From: an uncultured Bacteroidota bacterium
GTDB taxonomy: Bacteria > Bacteroidota > Bacteroidia > Flavobacteriales > Flavobacteriaceae
Assembly (NCBI GenBank): GCA_902525795.1
Contig: CABZIT010000004.1
Location: 1 to 55,136, forward strand
DNA: 55,136 bases
Direction of reading: 5' to 3'
Under the pieces are notes generated by a model, which worked only from the letters and a program-made list of their open reading frames with translations, was not told the origin of the DNA and ran no database searches. A program made the translations under genes and the position numbers. The first letter of the stretch is position 1, and the number at the start of each line of letters is the position of its first letter. Positions 43,091 through 50,811 of the stretch are shown here, piece after piece.

Positions 43091-43539
43091 TCTTCTGATT
43101 TAGATTTTTTTGAACTAAATAGTTTTACTGGTGATGATAGCTTGTCTGTTTTATGTTTTTCGGATTTTTCTTTCCGTAATTTAATGGATCTTTCATTTTC
43201 TTTTACCAAACTATCGGAAATTATCTGTTTATTTTTCTCTAATTTATTCAAAACATTTTGATAAATAGATAAATACATATCTAGATTAGACGAATAATAT
43301 TTATTACTTCTAATAAAATCAATACTATCGATTTCGTATTTTTTTAATATGTAGGATGTGGGTTTAAATCCATTGTTTTCTAAAATTTTTCTATTCACAC
43401 CTTTTGAAACACTTATCAGCGTCATATCGTAAATAATCTCTGACATGGTTTCCATAGAAATTATATTTTTTGGGGTGGTCTGTTTTTCAGAACAATTAAA
43501 AATAAAGATGAAACCAGCTAAAAATAAAAAATTTTTCAT
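43087..43539 (-). CDS. DUF4296 family lipoprotein
   Basis: 150 residues with a lipoprotein signal (FIFIFNC). It has the DUF4296 core SMETMSEIIYDMTLISVSKG, then FKPTSYILKKYEIDSIDF and NKYYSSNLDMYLSIYQNV, and a charged C-terminal tail. Function unknown. ATGA overlaps with both neighbours show tight translational coupling. Confidence 0.85.
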   Translation of the reverse strand: MKNFLFLAGFIFIFNCSEKQTTPKNIISMETMSEIIYDMTLISVSKGVNRKILENNGFKPTSYILKKYEIDSIDFIRSNKYYSSNLDMYLSIYQNVLNKLEKNKQIISDSLVKENERSIKLRKEKSEKHKTDKLSSPVKLFSSKKSKSEE

Positions 43540-44874
43540 CTTTCAAATTCTATTTTCATACCCATATATTCGTCAATTACTTTACCATTTGAAAAAACCA
43601 AATTACCGTTAACAAAAGTATATAAAATACGTGATTTAAAACTTTTATTTTCAAATGGAGACCAATTACATTTATAGAGGAGGTTCTCTTTAGTAACTGT
43701 CCACGGTTTATTTAAATTGAATATGACCAAATCAGCATAATAACCTTCGGAAATGTATCCTCTATTTTTTACATCAAAAAGAATAGAAGGGTTATGACAC
43801 ATTTTTTTTTACAATTGTTTCCAAAGATATTTTTTGTTGATGATATCCCTCAAGCATAGAAACTAATGAATGTTGAACTAGTGGACCACCAGATGGGCAC
43901 TTTTGATAATTATTTTGCTTTTCATCAAAAGTGTGAGGGGCATGATCTGTTGCAATCACATCAATTAAATTTGTATTTAATGCTTTCCACAGCTCATTTT
44001 GATCATTTTTTGTTTTTATGGATGGGTTCCACTTTATCTTAGACCCAAAATTTATGTAATCTTCCTCAGTAAAATTTAAATGATGAATACACACTTCAGA
44101 TGTAATATTTTTTTCTTTTAATGGGATGTTTTCAAATAGAGCTAATTCTTTAGCTGTTGAAATATGAAAAACATGTAACCTTGCCCCTGTTTTTTTCGCC
44201 AATGATACAGCCATACTTGATGATAAATAGCAGGCTTCCTCACTTCTAATTTTATTATGACAAGTTATTGGAATTTCTTCACCATAAGCTTCAATATGAA
44301 GCTTTAGGTTATCTTTAATTGTAGTTTCATCCTCACAATGAACTGCAATAGGAATGTCTACGCTGAAGAAAATATTTTCAAGTGAATTTGGATTATCAAC
44401 CAACATATTTCCAGTCGAAGAGCCTAAGAAAAGTTTTATAGCAGGTACTTCTTTTTTATTTATTTTCAATATTTCTTTAATATTATCATTGGTACCTCCA
44501 AACATAAATGAATAGTTAGCAATAGAATTTTCTTCTGCAATTTTAAATTTATTTTGAAGTAGCTCAACCGTGGTAGTATTAGGTATTGTATTTGGCATCT
44601 CAAAGTAAGATGTTATACCTCCTGCTACAGCTGCTCTAGATTCTGAAAATATATTTGCTTTGTGAGTTAACCCTGGTTCACGAAAATGGACTTGATCGTC
44701 AATAATTCCTGGCATTATATAATTTCCCTCAGCATCAATGACTTTTGTGTTAGGATGATTTATATTAATTGATTTGTCAATTTTTGAAATAACTCCATTT
44801 TCGATTAGGATATCAGACTCAAATATTTTTTCATCATTAATTAATTTCCCGTTTTTAATTAAAGTTCTCTTCAT
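43536..44874 (-). pseudogene. pyrC: Dihydroorotase, frameshifted in this sequence
   Basis: Two frames (43792-44874, 360 residues; and 43536-43802, 88 residues) together give one 445-residue dihydroorotase. The first has IDDQVHFREPGLTHK, AVAGGITSYFEMPNT, IKLFLGSSTGNM, IAVHCEDE, HVFHISTAKE, IATDHAPH (active-site Asp) and GPLVQHSLVSMLEG. The second has NPSILFDVKNRGYISEGYYAD and VNGNLVFSNGK. The join is a run of 9 T at 43802-43810 (9 A on the coding strand); 8 would give the normal ETIVKKMCHNPS. Dihydroorotase closes the ring in pyrimidine synthesis, so a true null is unlikely without a second copy or rescue. The HxH metal motif reads QVH, as in other Bacteroidota enzymes. Confidence 0.88.
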
Positions 44875-44876
44875 AC

Positions 44877-45587
44877 TTATTTTTTAAAATAACTTCTAAT
44901 TTTCATCAAAATAACCTCTAAAAAAGCCTCACCAATTATTGATCCGTTTAATTTAGATTTTCCAAACTTTCTATCAGTAAAAATAATTGGAATTTCCTTT
45001 AAAATATATTTCTTCAAAAAGAATTTGAATTTCATTTCAATTTGAAATGAGTACCCATTAGATTTGATTGAATCAAGATTCAGTTGTTTCAATTTTTCTG
45101 CCTTGTAAGATACAAAACCTGATGTTGGATCCTTTACTGGCATACCTAGTATTATCCTGACATATAAAGATGCCATATAGGAAAGAATTATTCTTTCCAA
45201 AGGCCAATTGACAACATTAATTCCAGAAATATATCTAGATCCAATACATAAATGACTAGTATTTTGAATAAGTCTTGAAATATCATCGGGGTTATGAGAC
45301 AGGTCTGCATCCATTGTAATGATGTATTTGTATCCTTTTTTTAACGCATACTTAAATCCAGTAACATAAGCTGAACCTAATCCAAGTTTTGACTCTCTAA
45401 TTTTGATGAATAATTTATTTTCAAATTCTAAAATTAATTTTTCAACAACTTTAAATGTCATGTCCGGCGAATTATCATCAATTACTAAAAGATGATAATT
45501 ATTTTGTAGTAAGAAAATTTTTCGAATGATATTTTCAATATTTTCAAACTCATTATAAGTCGGAATAATTATAATTACATCATTCAT
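44877..45587 (-). CDS. Polyprenol monosaccharide (dolichol-phosphate mannose type) glycosyltransferase, GT2
   Basis: 236 residues. GT2 motifs are VIIIIPTYNEFENIE, LLVIDDNSPDMT, IITMDADLSHNPDD (metal-binding DxD) and CIGSRYISG. RKFGKSKLNG near the end is typical of Dpm1-like enzymes. It moves a sugar, probably mannose or glucose, from a nucleotide to polyprenyl phosphate at the inner membrane. No C-terminal membrane domain. First gene of the pyrC run, with its stop 2 bases before the pyrC start. Confidence 0.9.
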   Translation of the reverse strand: MNDVIIIIPTYNEFENIENIIRKIFLLQNNYHLLVIDDNSPDMTFKVVEKLILEFENKLFIKIRESKLGLGSAYVTGFKYALKKGYKYIITMDADLSHNPDDISRLIQNTSHLCIGSRYISGINVVNWPLERIILSYMASLYVRIILGMPVKDPTSGFVSYKAEKLKQLNLDSIKSNGYSFQIEMKFKFFLKKYILKEIPIIFTDRKFGKSKLNGSIIGEAFLEVILMKIRSYFKK

Positions 45588-45636
45588 TTAATTATTTTTA
45601 ACAAAAGTAAAATATTTAAAATATTGCTGACATAAA

Positions 45637-46248
45637 ATGTTTGAAGAAAATTACTCACAAGATATAATTACACTGTTAATTTTTGGGTCCTTTATTATTT
45701 TTTTTCTGCTCAAGAAATTTGAAAAAAAGAGTGTAATTTATGGGGTTTTAACAAAATCTGATATTGTAAAAATATCTCTTTATGATTTTTACTACTTACT
45801 ATTACTGATACTAAATACTTCTATTTTCATTTCTTTTTTTAAAAAGGAAGTATTTGACCTAAATGAAACAGCTTTAATCGCTTTGTATTTATTATTTTTC
45901 ATTTTTAGTCAATTGCTAACTCAACTTATTATTGCATGGATTTTTAATTTTATAAAATTAATTAACTTCTATTTGAAGCAAAAAATGGCTTTAGCTAATG
46001 GGTTTCTGATATTTATTTTTCTGATTAACACATGCATATCTTATAGTCAAAATTATTTGAATATGTTTTTATCCATAAGCCTTATTTTTATAGTGTCTTA
46101 CATAATATTTTCTTTTTTAAAAGTTTTATCAAAACACAAAAAAATTATTAGTGAAAACTTGTTCTATTTTATTTTGTATCTTTGCACACTTGAAATTATA
46201 CCATTATTTATCTTTTACAAGTTATTAATGGGCGAAATTCAAAGCTAA
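45637..46248 (+). CDS. DUF4271 membrane protein
   Basis: 203 residues, about six membrane segments with FNFIKLINFYLKQKMALANGF in a cytoplasmic loop, the DUF4271 pattern. Its stop overlaps the hemD start as TAATG. The DUF4271-hemD pairing is conserved in Bacteroidota, so a role linked to heme or tetrapyrrole is possible but unproven. Confidence 0.85.
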   Translation: MFEENYSQDIITLLIFGSFIIFFLLKKFEKKSVIYGVLTKSDIVKISLYDFYYLLLLILNTSIFISFFKKEVFDLNETALIALYLLFFIFSQLLTQLIIAWIFNFIKLINFYLKQKMALANGFLIFIFLINTCISYSQNYLNMFLSISLIFIVSYIIFSFLKVLSKHKKIISENLFYFILYLCTLEIIPLFIFYKLLMGEIQS

Positions 46249-46994
46249 TGAAAGTCAAAACAATACTTGTATCTCAACCAAGACCAAAACTAGAGAACTC
46301 TCCTTTTTTTGACTTACAAAAGAAAAGAAAAGTCAAGATAGATTTTGTTCCTTTTATACATGTAAAAGGAGCTACTGTAAAAGAAATCAGATTACAAAAA
46401 ATTGATTTAACAAAGTTTTCCGCGATAATTTTAACAAGTAGATATGCAGTTGATCACTATTTTAGAATTTGTGAAAAAATGCGATTCAAGGTGCCTGATT
46501 CTATGAAATATTTTTGCCAGTCTGAAGCAGTTGCATTTTATCTTCAAAAATATGTTGTTTACAGAAAAAGAAAGATTTATGTTGGAAGAAGATCTTTTGC
46601 TGATCTCTGTCCAATTATTGAAAAACATAATTCTGAGACATTTCTACTTCCTACAACAAATAAACTTAAGCCTGAGGTTCCAAATCTGTTAAATTCCCTT
46701 GAAATTAATTGGAAACAATCTGTGTTTTATAAAACAGTAATAAGTGATTTATCAGAATTTGCTAATGTCACTTATGATGTCCTAGTTTTTTTCAGTCCAT
46801 CTGGAATTGAATCTCTAATTCACAATTTTCCAGATTTCAAACAAAATAATACAAGAATTGCAGTTTTTGGAGCAATTACTAAGAAGGCTGTTGAAGAAAA
46901 TGGGTTGAAAGTTGACATATTTGCTCCTTCTCTAAAGTTTCCCTCAATGTCGATGGCACTTGATAGCTATATAGCTAAGGCAAATAAAAGATAA
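46248..46994 (+). CDS. hemD: Uroporphyrinogen-III synthase
   Basis: 248 residues with the two-lobed HemD pattern: ILVSQPRPKLENSPFF, FSAIILTSRYAVDHYF, YFCQSEAVAFYL, YDVLVFFSPSGIESL and IAVFGAITKKAVEENG. It closes and isomerises hydroxymethylbilane. HemD sequences diverge strongly; the context with DUF4271 raises confidence. Convergent with pckA, one base apart. Confidence 0.88.
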   Translation: MKVKTILVSQPRPKLENSPFFDLQKKRKVKIDFVPFIHVKGATVKEIRLQKIDLTKFSAIILTSRYAVDHYFRICEKMRFKVPDSMKYFCQSEAVAFYLQKYVVYRKRKIYVGRRSFADLCPIIEKHNSETFLLPTTNKLKPEVPNLLNSLEINWKQSVFYKTVISDLSEFANVTYDVLVFFSPSGIESLIHNFPDFKQNNTRIAVFGAITKKAVEENGLKVDIFAPSLKFPSMSMALDSYIAKANKR

Positions 46995-46995
46995 C

Positions 46996-48612
46996 CTATT
47001 TTTCTTTCTTTCTTGGGCCGCCCAAAAGTATATGCTCACTCGCATTGTCTGAGAATTTTTTAAAATTTTTGATAAAAGCTCTAGAAAGCATATAAGCCTT
47101 TTTGTAGTATTTTAAATCATTATTCCATGTTTTTCTGGGGGATAAAACATTGTCAGGTACATTAGGGCAAGTACGCGGTTGCATTAAATTAAAAACAGAA
47201 TGAATATGATAATTATCTTTATTAACTTCATCTAATTCACCACTCAAAGCTGCGTTAATCATAGCTCTTGTATATTTCAATTCCATTCTTTTACCAATTC
47301 CGTATGGTCCTCCAGTCCATCCTGTATTTACTAACCACACATTTACTTTTAATTTATTCATTTTTTCTATCAACATATCAGCATAAACCGTTGGGTGTAA
47401 TGGCATAAAAGGGGCACCAAAGCATGCCGAAAAAGATGGAATAGGTTCATCAATTCCATCCTCAGTACCCGCAAGTTTGGAAGTATATCCAGAAATAAAA
47501 TGGTATGCGGCTTGGCTGGGATTTAACTTAGAAATTGGAGGAAGAACTCCAAACGCGTCTGCAGTTAAAAAAAGTATATTTTTAGGGTTATTTCCAATAG
47601 ATGGTTTCATGATATTTTTTATATAATCAATTGGATAACTTACTCTTGAATTTTGAGTAATTTTTTTACTTGCGTAATCTACAGAGCCATCTTTATTAAA
47701 AGAAACATTCTCTAATAATGCACCAGATTTTATTGCATCAAAAATTTCCGGCTCACTTTGGTTAGATAAATTCAATACTTTTGCATAGCATCCTCCTTCA
47801 AAATTAAATATATTGTCATCACCGTCCCAACCATGCTCATCATCACCAATTAATTTTTTGGATGAATCAGTAGACAGTGTTGTTTTTCCAGTTCCAGAAA
47901 GTCCAAAAAATATAGTTGTTCCAAATAAATTACTGAAGTTTGCACTGCAGTGCATTGGTAAAATATTTTTTTCTACAGGTAAAGTGAAATTAAGAACAGA
48001 AAAAATACCTTTTTTGATTTCACCAGTATAACCCGTTCCCCCAATAATTATTATTTTTTTTAAAAAGTTAATTATTGAGAAATTCTTATTTAAAATTAAA
48101 TCTTTTTTTGGATCAGCATGAAAGCCAGGAGCAGAAATTACAGTCCAGTCAGTATCTGATTTTTTTTCATTCGTATTTCTTATGAACATATTATTGCAAA
48201 AAATATCACTCCAAGGATATTCACAAATTGTTCTAATTTTCAATATATTTTTTTCAGAGGCACATGCCTGACAATCTCTTACATATATCTCTTTATTAGA
48301 AATATAGGAAACTAACTTTTTATAAATATTTTGAAAAATTTCTTCTGAGATGGGAGTATTTATATCTCCCCACCAGACTTTATTTTCGGTAATTTCATCT
48401 CTAACTATGTATCTATCTTTGGGGGATCTTCCCGTAAACTTTCCAGTGTTAACTGCTAAAACATTATTATTCGTTAAACATCCTAAATTGTTTTTTAAAC
48501 AAATAGAATATAATTTTTCATTTGTAAGGTTATAATTGACTTTTTTAGAGTAAATTCCAAAATTAATCAATGAACTTTTGATTGCATTTAAATAATCTTT
48601 TTTTATGCTCAT
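46996..48612 (-). CDS. pckA: ATP-dependent phosphoenolpyruvate carboxykinase
   Basis: 538 residues. Kinase motifs are FGLSGTGKTTLSTD (P-loop) and LIGDDEHGWDGD, with FEGGCYAKV, TADAFGVLPP and VNTGWTGGPYGIGKRM. It makes PEP from oxaloacetate, the entry to gluconeogenesis. Full length for the ATP-type enzyme. Convergent with hemD, divergent from the saccharopine dehydrogenase gene. Confidence 0.96.
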   Translation of the reverse strand: MSIKKDYLNAIKSSLINFGIYSKKVNYNLTNEKLYSICLKNNLGCLTNNNVLAVNTGKFTGRSPKDRYIVRDEITENKVWWGDINTPISEEIFQNIYKKLVSYISNKEIYVRDCQACASEKNILKIRTICEYPWSDIFCNNMFIRNTNEKKSDTDWTVISAPGFHADPKKDLILNKNFSIINFLKKIIIIGGTGYTGEIKKGIFSVLNFTLPVEKNILPMHCSANFSNLFGTTIFFGLSGTGKTTLSTDSSKKLIGDDEHGWDGDDNIFNFEGGCYAKVLNLSNQSEPEIFDAIKSGALLENVSFNKDGSVDYASKKITQNSRVSYPIDYIKNIMKPSIGNNPKNILFLTADAFGVLPPISKLNPSQAAYHFISGYTSKLAGTEDGIDEPIPSFSACFGAPFMPLHPTVYADMLIEKMNKLKVNVWLVNTGWTGGPYGIGKRMELKYTRAMINAALSGELDEVNKDNYHIHSVFNLMQPRTCPNVPDNVLSPRKTWNNDLKYYKKAYMLSRAFIKNFKKFSDNASEHILLGGPRKKEK

Positions 48613-48711
48613 TTATTCAAATACTCTTTAAGAATAGGCTTTAAAATTAATCTAATTAATTTAATTTAGAGTAATAATTATTTACTAATATTATATATAA
48701 ATTTCTTTCAA

Positions 48712-50040
48712 ATGCGCAAAGTTTTAATTGTCGGAGCTGGCAAATCTTCTCCTTTCTTAATTAAATACTTAATTGAAAATTCAGTTCAAGAAAATTTATT
48801 CATTTTGATAGCTGATGCAAATCTTCTAAACCTAAAAAAAATCAAGAGAAATGAAAGGTGTAAAACAATTTTGTTCGATATTAATGATGTGGATCAAAAG
48901 AAAAAGTTAATACACGATGCTGATATTGTAATTTCTTTATTACCTGTACATTTACATATTTTAATTGCAAAAACTTGTTTGGAACTGAAAAGAAATTTAT
49001 TGACTGCCTCTTACGTAAGTGAGGAAATGAAATTACTGAATAATAAAGTAAAGAAAAAAGGTCTGATTTTTTTAAATGAAATAGGTCTAGACCCAGGAAT
49101 TGATCATATGAGTGCAAAAAAAATTATAGATAGAATTCAAGCAGATAATAAAGAAATAATTTCATTTAAATCTTTCACAGGTGGGCTTATAGCTCCCATG
49201 AGTGATAATAATTTATGGAATTATAAGTTCACATGGAATCCAAGAAATGTTGTAAAAGCAGGTCAGGGATCACCCGCAAAATTCATTGAAAAAGGAAAAT
49301 ATAAATATGTTCCCTACTATAGGTTATTTGATAATACCGAAACTATTAATATTGATGAAATTGGTGAGTTTGAAGTGTACCCAAATAGAGATTCGTTAAA
49401 ATATAGAAAACTTTACAACTTAGACGATATTCAAACAATGAAAAGAGGTACAATAAGAAAAGTTGGATTTTCCAAGTCATGGAATATGTTGATAAGGCTG
49501 GGTCTAACTGACGATAGCTATAGAATTAATAATTCCAAAAATATGAGTATTCGGGAATTTACAAATTGTTTTTTACCCTATGATCCCAATAAATCTATAG
49601 AAAAAAAAGTCCAAAAAGAACTTAAAATTAAAAGTTTCAATGAGGAGATGAAAAAATTAAAAGCGATAAACCTTTTTGATGATAAAAAGAAAATTAGGAC
49701 AGATAATGGGACTCCTGCTGAAATTTTAGAGGAGATCTTGAGGGATATATGGAAATTAGAAAAAAATGACAGAGATATGATAATTATGTATCATGAATTT
49801 AAATACAGAAATGGAAATAAAATAAAAAAAATAACTTCAACAATGGTATGCATTGGTGATAATAAAAAATTTACAGCTATGTCTAAGACTGTAGGTTTAC
49901 CTTTAGCAATTGCAAGTATTTTAATTTTAAACAAACAAATCAAAATTAAGGGCATCATGAGACCTATTCATCAGCAGATATATGATCCTGTATTAGAAAA
50001 ACTTGATCGATTTGATATAAATTTTAAAGAATCTAATTAA
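48712..50040 (+). CDS. Saccharopine dehydrogenase family protein
   Basis: 442 residues. Rossmann motif KVLIVGAGKSSPFLIKYL at the start, VISLLPVHLHILIAKTC, then EIGLDPGIDHMSAKKIID and FKSFTGGLIAPMSDNNLWNYKFTWNPRNV, the catalytic-domain pattern of the glutamate-forming saccharopine reductase half of animal AASS. It would split saccharopine to glutamate and aminoadipate semialdehyde, or work in reverse. The lysine-ketoglutarate half is not fused. Its stop overlaps an Lrp-type regulator as TAATG. Confidence 0.88.
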   Translation: MRKVLIVGAGKSSPFLIKYLIENSVQENLFILIADANLLNLKKIKRNERCKTILFDINDVDQKKKLIHDADIVISLLPVHLHILIAKTCLELKRNLLTASYVSEEMKLLNNKVKKKGLIFLNEIGLDPGIDHMSAKKIIDRIQADNKEIISFKSFTGGLIAPMSDNNLWNYKFTWNPRNVVKAGQGSPAKFIEKGKYKYVPYYRLFDNTETINIDEIGEFEVYPNRDSLKYRKLYNLDDIQTMKRGTIRKVGFSKSWNMLIRLGLTDDSYRINNSKNMSIREFTNCFLPYDPNKSIEKKVQKELKIKSFNEEMKKLKAINLFDDKKKIRTDNGTPAEILEEILRDIWKLEKNDRDMIIMYHEFKYRNGNKIKKITSTMVCIGDNKKFTAMSKTVGLPLAIASILILNKQIKIKGIMRPIHQQIYDPVLEKLDRFDINFKESN

Positions 50041-50504
50041 TGCAAAAAAATAAAATTAAAATTGATGGCATTGATAAAGAGATAATTAGAATGTTAATTG
50101 AAAATGCTAGAAGACCGATTCTTGAAATTGCAAAAAAAATTGGTATTTCTGGCGCAGCAATCCACCAAAGGTTAAGAAAGCTAGAAAAGGGTAGATTAAT
50201 TAATGGATCATCCATTTCAATTGATCCAAAAGTACTTGGCTATAACACAATGGCTTATATTGGAATTTTTTTGGATAGAGCTACAAATAATAAAACTGTA
50301 GTTTCTGAATTATCTAAGATTAAAGAAGTTATTGAATGTCATTATACAACAGGTGATTGGAGTATATTGACTAAGATCCTTTGCAAAGATAACCAAGATT
50401 TAATGGAAATACTTACAAAAAAAATACAAGTTATAAATGGGGTTGCTAGAACAGAAACATACATTTCTCTGGAGCAACAAATAAACCGACAAATTTTTAT
50501 TTGA
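50040..50504 (+). CDS. Lrp/AsnC-family regulator
   Basis: 154 residues. N-terminal HTH: IDGIDKEIIRMLIENARRPI and GISGAAIHQRLRKLEKGRLI. The C-terminal RAM (amino-acid sensing) domain has YTTGDWSILTKILCKDNQDL. It is translationally coupled to the saccharopine dehydrogenase gene, so lysine or a lysine catabolite is the likely effector by inference. Confidence 0.94.
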   Translation: MQKNKIKIDGIDKEIIRMLIENARRPILEIAKKIGISGAAIHQRLRKLEKGRLINGSSISIDPKVLGYNTMAYIGIFLDRATNNKTVVSELSKIKEVIECHYTTGDWSILTKILCKDNQDLMEILTKKIQVINGVARTETYISLEQQINRQIFI

Positions 50505-50811
50505 TAAATCTATTGTTAGATTGATACAGAAAAAAAGGCCATGGAATTGAGATCGAAATTGCATAACCTATTACTGCGACTTCAGCACTAAAAAATAAAT
50601 ATAATATTGAATAAGTAATAAAAGAATATGCTCCAACTGAAAGCATAAACTTTTTAAAAAAACCTAAGTAGGCCTTTAAATCAAATTTTTCTTTTTCTGT
50701 TTTACTCATTGTATTATAACCAGCAAGAAGAGTATCAGCATTGCTCTCGGTAACTATATATCCACAACAAGCAACAAAGGCTGATGTTATAAGTATAGCA
50801 ATAGTAGTCAT
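50497..50811 (-). CDS. DUF3784 membrane protein
   Basis: 104 residues with three membrane segments and a cytoplasmic loop GYNTMSKTEKEKFDLKAYL, the DUF3784 hallmark. Function unknown. It is convergent with the lrp gene (8-base overlap), and its start overlaps the leuS stop by 4 bases. Confidence 0.85.
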   Translation of the reverse strand: MTTIAILITSAFVACCGYIVTESNADTLLAGYNTMSKTEKEKFDLKAYLGFFKKFMLSVGAYSFITYSILYLFFSAEVAVIGYAISISIPWPFFLYQSNNRFIK

